Shown here piece after piece: positions 17,995 through 27,249 of a stretch of DNA of 47,939 bases. Source of the DNA: Paraglaciecola sp. (lineage in GTDB: Bacteria > Pseudomonadota > Gammaproteobacteria > Enterobacterales > Alteromonadaceae); the NCBI RefSeq assembly GCF_030730205.1, contig NZ_JANQVQ010000140.1:1-47939 (forward strand), given 5' to 3'. Position 1 is the stretch's first letter, and each line of letters begins with the position of its first letter. The position numbers and the translations under genes are program-made. The notes below the pieces were generated by a model. The model saw nothing but the letters and a program-made list of their open reading frames with translations, was not told the DNA's origin and ran no database searches.

Positions 17995-18915
17995 CTACTC
18001 ACCGAAGATTGACCATCCGGTCTTTTGCGCCAATATCTCAAGGGCATGAGTGCCTAACTTACTGTTGCCAATTGCATCAAGTCCAGGCGACCACACCGCT
18101 ATTGATGCTTTACCCGGTGCAATAACCAATATACCACCGCCCACGCCACTTTTACCCGGTAAACCCACTCTAAATGCAAACTCACCCGAACCATCATAAT
18201 GACCGCACATCAACATCAATGAGTTGATGCGCTTCGCACGATTGGGTGACACAACGGCATAACCCGTATGTGGATTGATGCCATTATTGGCTAAAAACAA
18301 ACCCGCTGTGGCAAGTTGCTGAGTATTCATGGCGATAGAGCAATGATGAAAATACGTGCCGAGCACCGCATCAACTGGGTTTTTAAAATGACCGAAAGAC
18401 GCCATAAAATGTGCTAAAGAGGCGTTTCGGTCACCGGTTTCTAACTCTGAGCGCGCCACTTTTTCATCAATGGCAATACTGTCATCATTCGCTAAAAAAC
18501 GCACAAACTGTATAATTTCAGCCAAGGCTTCTTTGGGTTGATGGCCCTGCATAATGGCATCAGCAATCGCGATGGCGCCAGCGTTAATGAAAGGATTTCG
18601 GGGTTTACCGTGCTCGTGTTCCAGTTGCACAATAGAATTAAACGGGTCACCTGAGGGTTCACGACCAACGCGTTGCCAAACCCGCTCCCCTAGTTTGCCT
18701 AGTGCTAAGGTAAGAGTAAAAACTTTAGAAACACTTTGTATGGAGAATAGGGTGTGTGCGCAGCCCGCGTGATAAACCTCGCCATTTGTCAGGGCGATAC
18801 TAATGGCGAACTGGTCTGGGTTAACACTTGCAAGCTGCGGAATATAGGATGCGACAGTGCCCTTGTTAGGCACCAAAGCCATCTGCGCAGCGATATCATC
18901 TATAATAGTTTGCAC
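17995..18915 (-). CDS. glsA: Glutaminase A
   Basis: Glutaminase hydrolyses glutamine to glutamate and ammonia using a serine beta-lactamase-like fold. The S-x-x-K motif is seen in SIQSVSKVF (Ser61, Lys64 from this start), with [11 protein letters not shown] and [11 protein letters not shown] further on. About 306 residues is the usual length. I choose the GTG at 18915 because GGAG sits six bases before it; a TTG two codons upstream is too close to that site. It follows ilvA after a short gap on the same strand, so it may be the last gene of the ilvD-ilvA operon, where both glutaminase and threonine deaminase release ammonia. Confidence 0.93.
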   Translation of the reverse strand: MQTIIDDIAAQMALVPNKGTVASYIPQLASVNPDQFAISIALTNGEVYHAGCAHTLFSIQSVSKVFTLTLALGKLGERVWQRVGREPSGDPFNSIVQLEHEHGKPRNPFINAGAIAIADAIMQGHQPKEALAEIIQFVRFLANDDSIAIDEKVARSELETGDRNASLAHFMASFGHFKNPVDAVLGTYFHHCSIAMNTQQLATAGLFLANNGINPHTGYAVVSPNRAKRINSLMLMCGHYDGSGEFAFRVGLPGKSGVGGGILVIAPGKASIAVWSPGLDAIGNSKLGTHALEILAQKTGWSIFGE

Positions 18916-18938
18916 AGACAACTCCGGATGACACTTAA

Positions 18939-20486
18939 CTAAAACACACCTTTCAAATCAGATAAAAAGAAACGATAGGCCGGATTATGGGTTTGCTCTT
19001 CGTGTTGATAATTTAGCGCGGCTAAGTGTTGATCAAAATCAGTACGTTGCTCAGGTGGAATTTCAAAACCACACAACACTAAGCCCGCGGCTGCGCCATG
19101 ATTGCGATAATGAAACAAGGTAATGTTCCACGTTTCACCCAAGGTATTTAAAAACTTCATCAGGGCGCCGGGGTATTCAGGAAATTCGAATGAAAAAATA
19201 TGTTCGTTTTGCAAATGTGCTGGGCGACCACCCACCATATACCGCACGTGCAACTTAGCCATCTCGTTTTCACTAAGATCAAAACATTGGTAGTCATGCT
19301 GAGCCAATGTCGTGCTTAATTCTTTGAACTCTGCCCTACCACCACGCAATTTAATACCCACAAAGATATGGGCCTCGCCCTCGGTAGCATAGCGGTAATT
19401 AAATTCGGTAATGATACGACCACCTAATAACTCACAAAACTGCTTGAACGCACCAGCACGCTCTGGAATTTTAACCGCAAATACCGCTTCTTTTTGCTCG
19501 CCTAACTCGCAGCGTTCAGACACATAACGCAAGGTATGAAAGTTAATATTAGCGCCACACAAAATACCGCCGAAGGTATGCCCTTGCATCGGATTTTGTT
19601 GTAAATATTTACGAATACCAGCAATCGACAATGCGCCTGCAGGTTCAGCTATCACGCGGGTGTCATCAAAAATATCTTTAATTGCCGCACAAATTTCATC
19701 AGTAGAAACCGTGATCACCTCATCGATGTATTGTTGGCATAAACGAAAAGGCTCAGTTCCGATGGTTTTTACTGCCACGCCATCTGCAAAGATCCCTACA
19801 GAGGGCAATGGCACAGGCTTACCCGCTTTGATAGCGGCTTGCAAACAAGCAGATTCATCTGATTCTACGGCAATAATTTTTAGATCGGGCTTAAGTTGCT
19901 TCAAAAAAACCGAGATACCCGCTGCCAAACCACCACCACCTACCGCGATAAATAGGGTATCGATATGAGGGTTTTGCTCGAGGAGTTCACGACCAATGGT
20001 GCCTTGGCCAGTAATAACATCTTCATCATCAAAGGGGGCCACCATGGTATATCCATGGACTTGCGATAAGCGTAGGGCTTCATCTTTAGCTTGGTCAAAG
20101 CTGGTGCCATGCAAAATCACATTGGCATACTCACCGCCGAAACTACGCACTGCATCTACCTTGATGTCAGGCGTGGTTTCTGGCATCACAATATGCGCTT
20201 GTATTTTTTTCCGCTGTGCCGAGTAAGCTACTCCTTGCGCGTGGTTACCGGCAGAGGCAGCCACCACGCCAGCTTGCAACTGCTCATCAGATAAGCTGGC
20301 TAACTTATTGTAGGCACCGCGTAATTTAAATGACTTAACGGGTTGTTGATCTTCACGCTTTAACCAAATTTCATTGCCTAAAGTAGCCGACAACTTATCA
20401 AGTTTGACCAAATCACTTTTGACTGCCACATCATAAACGGGTGCCAATAAGATGCGTTTTAAATAATCGTTGGCTGACAGGCTCAT
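18939..20486 (-). CDS. ilvA: Biosynthetic threonine ammonia-lyase
   Basis: IlvA deaminates threonine to 2-oxobutanoate, committing carbon to isoleucine. The 515 residues match the long biosynthetic form: a catalytic PLP domain with Lys54 in SFKLRGAYN and the glycine-rich [10 protein letters not shown], then two C-terminal ACT-like regulatory domains (about 325-515) for isoleucine feedback. The ATG directly abuts the ilvD stop codon with no intervening base, indicating translational coupling. It should share the attenuator upstream of ilvD. Confidence 0.96.
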   Translation of the reverse strand: MSLSANDYLKRILLAPVYDVAVKSDLVKLDKLSATLGNEIWLKREDQQPVKSFKLRGAYNKLASLSDEQLQAGVVAASAGNHAQGVAYSAQRKKIQAHIVMPETTPDIKVDAVRSFGGEYANVILHGTSFDQAKDEALRLSQVHGYTMVAPFDDEDVITGQGTIGRELLEQNPHIDTLFIAVGGGGLAAGISVFLKQLKPDLKIIAVESDESACLQAAIKAGKPVPLPSVGIFADGVAVKTIGTEPFRLCQQYIDEVITVSTDEICAAIKDIFDDTRVIAEPAGALSIAGIRKYLQQNPMQGHTFGGILCGANINFHTLRYVSERCELGEQKEAVFAVKIPERAGAFKQFCELLGGRIITEFNYRYATEGEAHIFVGIKLRGGRAEFKELSTTLAQHDYQCFDLSENEMAKLHVRYMVGGRPAHLQNEHIFSFEFPEYPGALMKFLNTLGETWNITLFHYRNHGAAAGLVLCGFEIPPEQRTDFDQHLAALNYQHEEQTHNPAYRFFLSDLKGVF

Positions 20487-22334
20487 TTAATCTTCCAACA
20501 TGGCAGCATTACGCACTGCGCCTTTATCAGCGCTAGTGGCCAATAAGGCATAGGCTTTCAGGGCTAAGCTGACCTTGCGCTCACGGTTAAGAGGCTTCCA
20601 TGGTTTGTCGCTGGCATTCATTTTTTCACGGCGATGTTGCAATACCTCATCTGAAATATCCACGCCGATAAAACGAGCAGGAATATCAATGATAATGTTA
20701 TCACCTTCTTCTATTAAGCCGATGCCACCACCACTTGCGGCTTCTGGTGAACAATGTCCAATAGACAAACCTGAGGTACCACCCGAAAAACGCCCGTCGG
20801 TGATCAGCGCACACTTCTTGCCCAAACCTTTGGCTTTAAGATAGGTTGTTGGGTACAGCATTTCTTGCATACCAGGGCCGCCTTTAGGACCTTCGTAACG
20901 AATAACGACCACGTCACCTGCTACCACCTGATCACCTAAAATAGCGCTAACGGCCTCATCTTGACTTTCATATATACGCGCACGCCCGGTAAACTTGTGG
21001 ATAGACTCATCCACGCCTGCCGTTTTTACAATACAGCCGTCTTCAGCAATATTACCAAACAAAACAGCCAAACCACCTTCTTCGCTGAAGGCATGTGCTC
21101 GGTCGCGAATACAGCCATTTTCGCGGTCTGTATCGGCAGTCGGGTAACGGCAATCTTGGCTAAAGGCTTTGGTAGTGCGAATGCCAGCAGGGCCCGCTCG
21201 GTAAAAAGTTAAGGCGTGCTCATTGGCCGGATTAGTTATATCCCATTCACTGATCACTTCGCCCATGGTTTTACCCAGTACATGCATGCTGTCGCCATGC
21301 AATAAACCCGCTTTGTTCAACTCATTTAATATACCCAACACGCCACCAGCACGGTGTACGTCTTCCATATGATAAAGTGGTGTAGAAGGCGCAACCTTAC
21401 ATAGGTGTGGTACTTTGCGCGATAAACGGTCGATATCTTCAAGGGTAAAGGGCACTTCACCTTCAATCGCAGCAGCTAACAAGTGTAAAATGGTATTGGT
21501 TGAGCCGCCCATGGCAATATCGAGTGTCATCGCGTTTTCAAAGGCTTTAAAATTAGCGATGTTGCGAGGTAATACGCTTTCATCATCTTGTTCATAATAA
21601 CGTTTACACAGCTCAACAATTTGTTGACCTGCTTTAATAAACAAACTTTCGCGGTCGGCATGGGTGGCTAACATTGAACCATTGCCGGGCAAAGACAAAC
21701 CTAAAGCTTCGGTTAAACAGTTCATGGAATTGGCGGTAAACATACCAGAACATGAGCCACAAGTAGGACAAGCTGAACGCTCTACCTCACCACTTTCTTC
21801 ATCTGATACATTACTATCAACACCCGCTACCATGGCATCAACCAGATCAAGTTTGATAATTTTGTCAGATAGCTTGGTTTTACCCGCTTCCATTGGACCA
21901 CCTGATACAAATATTACTGGCACGTTCAGGCGCATTGAGGCCATCAACATCCCCGGAGTAATCTTGTCACAGTTCGAGATACATACGATGGCATCAGCGC
22001 AATGAGCGTTAACCATGTACTCCACGGCATCGGCAATAATTTCGCGAGAAGGCAAACTGTACAACATACCGCTGTGGCCCATGGCAATACCGTCATCTAC
22101 AGCGATGGTGTTAAATTCTTTTGCCACACCGCCCGCCGCCTCAATACTACGCGCAACCAATTGTCCCATATCTTTTAAGTGAACATGGCCCGGCACAAAC
22201 TGAGTAAAAGAATTAGACACCGCAATAATTGGTTTAGTGAAATCTTTATCAGTCATACCCGTGGCGCGCCATAAGGCTCTGGCACCAGCCATATTTCTGC
22301 CTTGGGTGGAGGTTGCTGAACGTAACTTTGGCAT
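20487..22334 (-). CDS. ilvD: Dihydroxy-acid dehydratase
   Basis: IlvD dehydrates dihydroxy acids to the 2-oxo acids that precede valine and isoleucine, using an iron-sulfur cluster. Cluster and metal motifs include [10 protein letters not shown] and [20 protein letters not shown] start at the ATG at 22334, where the protein reads [10 protein letters not shown] and aligns with E. coli IlvD; AAAGG sits eight bases upstream. An in-frame GTG lies three codons earlier. About 615 residues is normal. The gene is preceded by a leader-peptide attenuator, and ilvA starts immediately after it. Confidence 0.96.
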   Translation of the reverse strand: MPKLRSATSTQGRNMAGARALWRATGMTDKDFTKPIIAVSNSFTQFVPGHVHLKDMGQLVARSIEAAGGVAKEFNTIAVDDGIAMGHSGMLYSLPSREIIADAVEYMVNAHCADAIVCISNCDKITPGMLMASMRLNVPVIFVSGGPMEAGKTKLSDKIIKLDLVDAMVAGVDSNVSDEESGEVERSACPTCGSCSGMFTANSMNCLTEALGLSLPGNGSMLATHADRESLFIKAGQQIVELCKRYYEQDDESVLPRNIANFKAFENAMTLDIAMGGSTNTILHLLAAAIEGEVPFTLEDIDRLSRKVPHLCKVAPSTPLYHMEDVHRAGGVLGILNELNKAGLLHGDSMHVLGKTMGEVISEWDITNPANEHALTFYRAGPAGIRTTKAFSQDCRYPTADTDRENGCIRDRAHAFSEEGGLAVLFGNIAEDGCIVKTAGVDESIHKFTGRARIYESQDEAVSAILGDQVVAGDVVVIRYEGPKGGPGMQEMLYPTTYLKAKGLGKKCALITDGRFSGGTSGLSIGHCSPEAASGGGIGLIEEGDNIIIDIPARFIGVDISDEVLQHRREKMNASDKPWKPLNRERKVSLALKAYALLATSADKGAVRNAAMLED

Positions 22335-22396
22335 GTTTGACACCTTTTATAATCTGTAATGGAAGCAGTAATATCTGCCTAAAAACCTTTAGAATT

Positions 22397-22430
22397 TTTA
22401 TTGGTGGTGCGGATAATGCCCACCAATAAA
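22397..22430 (-). repeat. Perfect hairpin between the attenuator and ilvD
   Basis: On the minus strand TTTATTGGTGG and CCACCAATAAA form an 11-bp perfect stem around a 12-base loop. The 5' arm begins in the T run of the attenuator terminator, so the two structures compete for a few bases. There is no T run after it. It may be a second regulatory or stabilising element in the ilvD mRNA. Confidence 0.5.
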
Positions 22431-22456
22431 AAACCCCCGGACGGTGGTGCGGGGGT
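22428..22456 (-). terminator. Attenuator terminator upstream of ilvD
   Basis: On the minus strand ACCCCCG, a 10-base loop and CGGGGGT form a GC-rich 7-bp stem followed directly by more Ts. It starts 27 bases after the ilv leader peptide stop and ends about 94 bases before the ilvD start. An intrinsic terminator placed before the gene it serves, behind a peptide with a run of regulatory codons, is the standard attenuator layout. Confidence 0.8.
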
Positions 22457-22482
22457 CTAGTTAGCTAACCTTTATGTCAGCA

Positions 22483-22548
22483 CTATCCCCGCAATGAAAT
22501 AATCACAACTACTATTCTCAGCCACGCTGTTATGAATAAGTTGGGCAC
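22483..22548 (-). CDS. ilvL: ilv operon leader peptide (21 residues, GTG start)
   Basis: The reading frame starts at GTG (22548-22546) with AGGAG nine bases upstream and stops at TAG (22485-22483). Near its end it contains Ile-Val-Val-Val-Ile-Ile followed by Ser-Leu, the type of run found in the E. coli ilvGMEDA leader peptide. No other start is available, because the frame is closed by TAA shortly upstream. The following terminator and ilvDA support a transcription attenuator that reads charged Ile, Val and Leu tRNA levels. Unlike E. coli, ilvG and ilvM do not lie between leader and ilvD. Confidence 0.75.
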   Translation of the reverse strand: MPNLFITAWLRIVVVIISLRG

Positions 22549-22587
22549 AAGATCGCACTCCTGAGAGCTGGGTATAGGGCTTTAAAA

Positions 22588-22617
22588 ATAATAAATCGTC
22601 ACTGCATGTATTGGTAA
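22588..22617 (-). promoter_or_regulatory. Possible promoter for the ilv leader and ilvDA
   Basis: On the minus strand TTACCA (four of six to the -35 consensus) and TATTAT (five of six to the -10) are 18 bases apart. Initiation would fall about 25 to 30 bases before the leader GTG. The match is modest and other placements are possible. Confidence 0.35.
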
Positions 22618-22679
22618 CACGAACCTAAACTAGCAAGCAAGCTCTGTTATATGCTTTTTTGAAGGAGTATATATTCAAA

Positions 22680-22760
22680 ATGGCCAATTATACCCGTGAC
22701 TTGCCACACATAAATCTAAGCGCGTATGATGAGCGCCGCAAAGAGGTGGGGTTAATATGA
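22680..22760 (+). CDS. Possible 26-residue peptide overlapping the TRIC-family gene
   Basis: An ATG at 22680 opens a 26-codon frame (MANYTRDLPH...) that closes at the TGA overlapping the next gene's ATG in an ATGA junction. A GGAG lies 12 bases before the ATG, which is a rather long spacing. Its C-terminal codons include the strong ribosome site (GAGGTGGGG) of the downstream gene. It may be a real small protein or a coupling leader, or a chance frame. Confidence 0.35.
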   Translation: MANYTRDLPHINLSAYDERRKEVGLI

Positions 22761-23380
22761 TCACGTGGTTACATTGGGTAGACTTAGTCGGCGTTGCCGT
22801 TTTTGCTGTATCAGGCACATTGATGGCCTATAAAAAGAACATGGATGGTTTTGGAGTTGTTGTTCTTGCATCTGTAACGGCCATTGGTGGTGGGACATTG
22901 CGCGACATGATACTCGATTTACCGGTGTTCTGGGTTCAAGACCCCAGTTTCTTTTACGCCATACTCGCGGCAGCCCTGATTACCATTATTTGGTTACGTA
23001 CTAAAAATACCTTCCCCTTAGGCTATCTGTTATTTGCCGATGCTATTGGTTTAGCTTTTTTTAACGTGATGGGTTTGCAAAAAGCGCTGACTTACGGCGC
23101 ATCGCCGCTTATTGCCATTGCGCTGGGTACCATGACCGGTGTATTCGGTGGTTTAATTCGTGATGTTATTTGTCGCGAAATCCCTCTGGTGCTAAAAGGC
23201 GAATTATACGCCACTGCCTGTATTCTTGGCGGCGCTTGCTACATGGGTGCGATGTCATTAAATTTGAGCCCGATTTTGTGCTTAAGTACCGGTTTTGCCA
23301 TTACTCTTATTTTTCGGCTTGGCGCCATGAAATGGCATTGGCATTTGCCCGTTTTCCAAGCTCATGACAAAGTAGAATAA
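22757..23380 (+). CDS. TRIC/UPF0126 (YicG-YadS) family membrane protein
   Basis: The 207-residue inner-membrane protein has about seven hydrophobic segments arranged as an internal duplication. Each half has the family glycine/arginine motif: GGGTLRDMI (about 46-54) and GGLIRDVI (about 132-139). Such prokaryotic relatives of trimeric intracellular cation channels are thought to form K+ permeable or related ion pathways, and some have been linked to glycine uptake; the substrate here is unknown. A strong GAGGTGGGG precedes the ATG. It is divergent from the ilv leader. Confidence 0.88.
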   Translation: MITWLHWVDLVGVAVFAVSGTLMAYKKNMDGFGVVVLASVTAIGGGTLRDMILDLPVFWVQDPSFFYAILAAALITIIWLRTKNTFPLGYLLFADAIGLAFFNVMGLQKALTYGASPLIAIALGTMTGVFGGLIRDVICREIPLVLKGELYATACILGGACYMGAMSLNLSPILCLSTGFAITLIFRLGAMKWHWHLPVFQAHDKVE

Positions 23381-23485
23381 GTACTATTGCCATTGCATGT
23401 AATAAATTTCGAATAATGCTGACTATGGAGTATTGCGATCTATCTTGGTCTCAATCAATGCCGTCATTTAAAAAGAGGATAGCAA

Positions 23486-24418
23486 ATGGAACTTGAAGTT
23501 CAGCAAATCTGTAAACAGTACGCTCAGGTGCAGGCGATTAATCGATTATCGTTTGGTGTTAAAAAAGGCGAGATATTTGCACTATTAGGGCCAAATGGGG
23601 CTGGCAAGTCATCACTGATCCGCATGCTGAGTGGTTTTACCCAAGCCGACTCCGGACAAATTAAAGTCAGCATAAACAATCGCTATTATCCCTTTATCCC
23701 TTCTCACGCCTTAGGCTATTTACCAGAAGATCGTGGCTTATACCCCGAAAAGTCAGTGCTCAAAAACATTGTCTATTTTGCCCAACTCAATGGGGTAGAT
23801 AAAACGGCCGCCATTAAAGAAGCTAAGTATTGGTTAGAACGCTTTGATTTATTAGATCGTATCGACGCACAGCTAAAATCCTTATCCAAAGGTAATCAAC
23901 AAAAAGTACAGTTAATTACCGCGGTCATTCATCAACCTAGTTGGGTCATATTGGATGAGCCATTTTCTGGGCTCGACCCTATTAATCAAGAAAAGGTTGT
24001 ACAATTTTTGGCTGAGTTAAAAGCCAAGGGTATGACCGTTATACTTAGCGCTCATCAAATGGCCATGGTGGAAAAGCTAGCTGATAGAATGTTGCTACTC
24101 AATAAGGGCCAGTGCGTTTTTTACGGCACACTACATGCCATCCGCCAACAGGCTAAGGTGTCAGGCGTATTAACCGCAAAATTTTCTGAAAACATAGATG
24201 AAAAGCGTATCACCAGCTTACTTAAAGACTCTGCTTATCAGTTAATCGATTCACACACTTTACGTATTAATTTGAGTAATCAACATGTTTTAAACGACCT
24301 GTTGCTCATTTTGCCTAGACTTGGCGAGTTAGTCAGTTTGCACAGTGAAAAATTAGATCTTCACCAGCTATATCTATCAGCAATTGCTAACCATGGAGAA
24401 GCCAACAGTGATAAATAA
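23486..24418 (+). CDS. ABC exporter ATP-binding subunit, NatA-like
   Basis: The 310-residue protein is a single ABC ATPase with Walker A GPNGAGKS (35-42), signature LSKGNQQ and Walker B WVILDEPFSGLD, followed by a C-terminal extension of about 90 residues. These features fit the CcmA/NatA group of exporters. AAGAGGAT lies well placed before the ATG. The coding end overlaps the start of the permease gene, so the two should form one transporter. The substrate is not evident; NatAB of Bacillus exports Na+. Confidence 0.9.
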   Translation: MELEVQQICKQYAQVQAINRLSFGVKKGEIFALLGPNGAGKSSLIRMLSGFTQADSGQIKVSINNRYYPFIPSHALGYLPEDRGLYPEKSVLKNIVYFAQLNGVDKTAAIKEAKYWLERFDLLDRIDAQLKSLSKGNQQKVQLITAVIHQPSWVILDEPFSGLDPINQEKVVQFLAELKAKGMTVILSAHQMAMVEKLADRMLLLNKGQCVFYGTLHAIRQQAKVSGVLTAKFSENIDEKRITSLLKDSAYQLIDSHTLRINLSNQHVLNDLLLILPRLGELVSLHSEKLDLHQLYLSAIANHGEANSDK

Positions 24419-25625
24419 ACCAAGTAAATGGGCGCAAACATGGTTGGTTACGTCTTGGGAATTCACCCATTTTTTTAAATGGAAACAAGAACTGGTTTCA
24501 AAACTCATTATGCTTGGTATCGGGCTACTGGTTTTTGTATGGCAACAGGTTAAAGACGACACCCAGGACATGTATCGCATTGCCGTATCTGAGCATATCA
24601 ATCTGCCGCAAAACACTGATAACTTTCAGTTTATTCATACCAGTCTCGATTTACAGACGCTAAAAATCGAGTTAAGCGAGCAACAAAAGTGGGACGCTAT
24701 ACTCATTGAACAGGACCTTGCTGACGGCAGTAAACAAGTGAGTATCTACAGCCAAGATAAACAGGCGTGGCTTGAACAACTGCAACAGCAACTCATACAA
24801 CACTACACTCTCAACTTCGCCACTCGCTTAGGTTTACAAGAAAAACAGTTAGCCGTATTAAACGCGCCAGCACGTTTTGATTTCAGCTATTTAGATGAAC
24901 GTATCAAATCAGATGAAAAAACCAGCAGTTCCACCGCAGTGGGTATTTTAGTATTGCTACTGGCAGGCATGTTTACCTCATTTGGCCAACTATTTGCCAG
25001 TGTTACGGGAGAAAAACAACAGCGGGTTACTGAACAGCTTTATGCCTGCATGAGTCCACAAACTTGGATTGATGGCAAGATCCTCGGACAAATGTTGCAC
25101 GCGATAAAAGCCATGACCAGCGCCGCACTTACTGGTTTATTGGGCTATGCCTTTTTCTCTGTCATTATCGGTGGAAATAGCATTGATATGCGTGTTATCG
25201 ACTGGGCAATGCTGCCCTGGTTTGCCTTATTTTCACTCTGCGGGATTTACTTGTGTACAGCCTTCATGGCAGCTATTGCTGCTGCCATCGACGATCCAAA
25301 TCACAGCGCCAAAACCAGCATCATGTTATTACCCTTAGTGCCGATTATTTTAACTTTTTTGGTCATGGATAGCCCATCAGGCTGGGCCTTGCAGTTTTTG
25401 AGTTATTTTCCGCTGACATCTTTTGCGGCTATGCCAGTGAGAATGTCGGTCCTTGAAGTACCACTGTGGCAACCGCTCTTATCATGTGCCATGTTACTCA
25501 TGTTAAACCTGTGGATGAGGGGCGCCGCGGGGAGACTCTTTAAAATGGGCATGAACATGTATGGTAAAGAGCCATCAATGAAACAAATGATTAGCTGGAC
25601 GATTAGCGATCGTTCGACCGGCTAA
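24393..25625 (+). CDS. ABC-2 type permease, NatB-like
   Basis: I start at the ATG at 24393, which gives about 410 residues and overlaps the ATPase gene by 26 bases. There is one membrane segment near the N-terminus (LIMLGIGLLVFVW), then a soluble domain of about 150 residues that should face the periplasm, then five or six membrane segments in the C-terminal half, as in the ABC-2/NatB family. GEKQQRVTEQL between the soluble part and membrane core is the usual conserved stretch. It should be the membrane partner of the preceding ATPase. Confidence 0.88.
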   Translation: MEKPTVINKPSKWAQTWLVTSWEFTHFFKWKQELVSKLIMLGIGLLVFVWQQVKDDTQDMYRIAVSEHINLPQNTDNFQFIHTSLDLQTLKIELSEQQKWDAILIEQDLADGSKQVSIYSQDKQAWLEQLQQQLIQHYTLNFATRLGLQEKQLAVLNAPARFDFSYLDERIKSDEKTSSSTAVGILVLLLAGMFTSFGQLFASVTGEKQQRVTEQLYACMSPQTWIDGKILGQMLHAIKAMTSAALTGLLGYAFFSVIIGGNSIDMRVIDWAMLPWFALFSLCGIYLCTAFMAAIAAAIDDPNHSAKTSIMLLPLVPIILTFLVMDSPSGWALQFLSYFPLTSFAAMPVRMSVLEVPLWQPLLSCAMLLMLNLWMRGAAGRLFKMGMNMYGKEPSMKQMISWTISDRSTG

Positions 25626-25699
25626 AGCTTTAAATTCGCATTTTGCCAAGGATTGGCTAGCCTTATCACTACAGTGTGTGCCTGCAAATGGAGTTGCGT

Positions 25700-27214
25700 A
25701 TGTCCTTAGCCCTTGTCTTTTCGCGAGCCAGTGTTGGCATCGACGCCCCCCTTATTAATGTAGAAGTGCATTTAGCAAATGGCCTACCCTGTTTCAATTT
25801 AGTCGGGTTACCAGAGGCGTCGGTACGAGAAGCAAAAGATCGGGTACGCAGCGCACTCGTTAACTCTGGCTTTGAATTTCCGGCTAAACGTATCACCGTT
25901 AACCTTGCCCCTGCTGACTTACCCAAAGATGGAGGACGCTTTGATCTTGCCATTGCTATTGGTATTATTGCCGCTACTTATCAATTACCCGCTGCGCAAC
26001 TGCAGCAATTAGAGCTGGTCGGCGAGCTAGCTTTATCTGGTGAAATTCGTGCGGTCAGTGGTGCATTACCCTTTGCTTATGCCTGCTCTCAAGCTAAACA
26101 TCATGCCATATTACCTATTGATAACGCCGCTGAAGCCTCACTGATTAAAGACGCTAAAATCATTGGAGCACATCAGCTAGTGGATGTGTTTAACCACATT
26201 ATGGGGCAAAAACCCCTTGCTTACTTTCAAGTTAATACTGCAACACAAGAGGCACAATACGACAACGATTTACAAGATGTCGTAGGCCAAAGTACCGCCA
26301 AACGCGCCTTAGAAATCGCTGCAGCGGGGGCGCATAATTTATTGTTTACTGGGCCACCTGGTACTGGCAAAACCATGTTAGCCAGTCGCTTGATTACCAT
26401 ACTGCCACCCATGAGCGACGAGGAAGCACTCGCTAGTGCGGCCATACATTCAATTGTGGGTAAACCGGTTGACCCTGCTACATGGAAGCAGCGCCCTTTT
26501 CGCCATCCCCACCACACTAGCTCTGCGGTAGCTTTAGTAGGTGGCGGCAGCATTCCACGCCCAGGTGAAATATCCCTAGCCCATCATGGCGTACTCTTTT
26601 TAGACGAATTACCTGAGTTTGATAGAAAGGTACTCGACGTGCTGCGCGAACCCCTTGAGTCAGGCACCGTGTCAATTTCACGGGCAGCACGGCAAGCCCA
26701 ATTTCCGGCGCAATTTCAGCTTGTCGCAGCTATGAATCCGAGCCCCACAGGCAGCCTTAATGATGGCCGCTCAACATCAGACCAAGTATTACGGTATTTA
26801 AACCGTATTTCAGGGCCTTTTTTAGACCGAATAGACTTACAAGTTGATGTGCCCAAATTGCCCGCTAATGATTTTTCAGAACAAGTAAAACAACGAGGTG
26901 AAAGCAGCCGTGAAGTCCGCCAACGAGTATTCGCTGCACGCCAGCAGCAACTGTTAAGAGCGGGAAAAACCAATGCTCAATTAGGGAGCAAAGAAGTAGA
27001 CATACACTGCAAACTTAGCACTGAAGATCAACTCTTTTTACAGCGGGCTGTAGAGAAACTTGGTTTATCACTGCGCACCTATCACCGCGTACTAAAGGTG
27101 GCGCGCAGTATTGCCGATTTAGCGAATAGCCCGCATATACAACGCCCACATTTAGCAGAAGCCTTGCATTATCGGGCCTTTGATAGAATGTTGGCTCAAT
27201 TGGCGAATAACTAA
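25700..27214 (+). CDS. comM: YifB/ComM family AAA+ ATPase
   Basis: The protein has an N-terminal Lon-like domain, a central magnesium-chelatase type AAA+ domain with Walker A GPPGTGKT (218-225) and FRHPHHTSS, and a C-terminal helical domain with SLRTYHRVLKVARSIADL. ComM is a hexameric helicase that helps branch migration during natural transformation. I start at the ATG at 25700 (MSLALVFSRASVG), which matches family N-termini; an upstream GTG would add eight unlikely residues. At about 504 residues it is full length. It follows the ABC permease after 74 bases on the same strand. Confidence 0.93.
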   Translation: MSLALVFSRASVGIDAPLINVEVHLANGLPCFNLVGLPEASVREAKDRVRSALVNSGFEFPAKRITVNLAPADLPKDGGRFDLAIAIGIIAATYQLPAAQLQQLELVGELALSGEIRAVSGALPFAYACSQAKHHAILPIDNAAEASLIKDAKIIGAHQLVDVFNHIMGQKPLAYFQVNTATQEAQYDNDLQDVVGQSTAKRALEIAAAGAHNLLFTGPPGTGKTMLASRLITILPPMSDEEALASAAIHSIVGKPVDPATWKQRPFRHPHHTSSAVALVGGGSIPRPGEISLAHHGVLFLDELPEFDRKVLDVLREPLESGTVSISRAARQAQFPAQFQLVAAMNPSPTGSLNDGRSTSDQVLRYLNRISGPFLDRIDLQVDVPKLPANDFSEQVKQRGESSREVRQRVFAARQQQLLRAGKTNAQLGSKEVDIHCKLSTEDQLFLQRAVEKLGLSLRTYHRVLKVARSIADLANSPHIQRPHLAEALHYRAFDRMLAQLANN

Positions 27215-27249
27215 GCAATTAAAGCCTCAAGGTTGAGAGGCGACCTACG

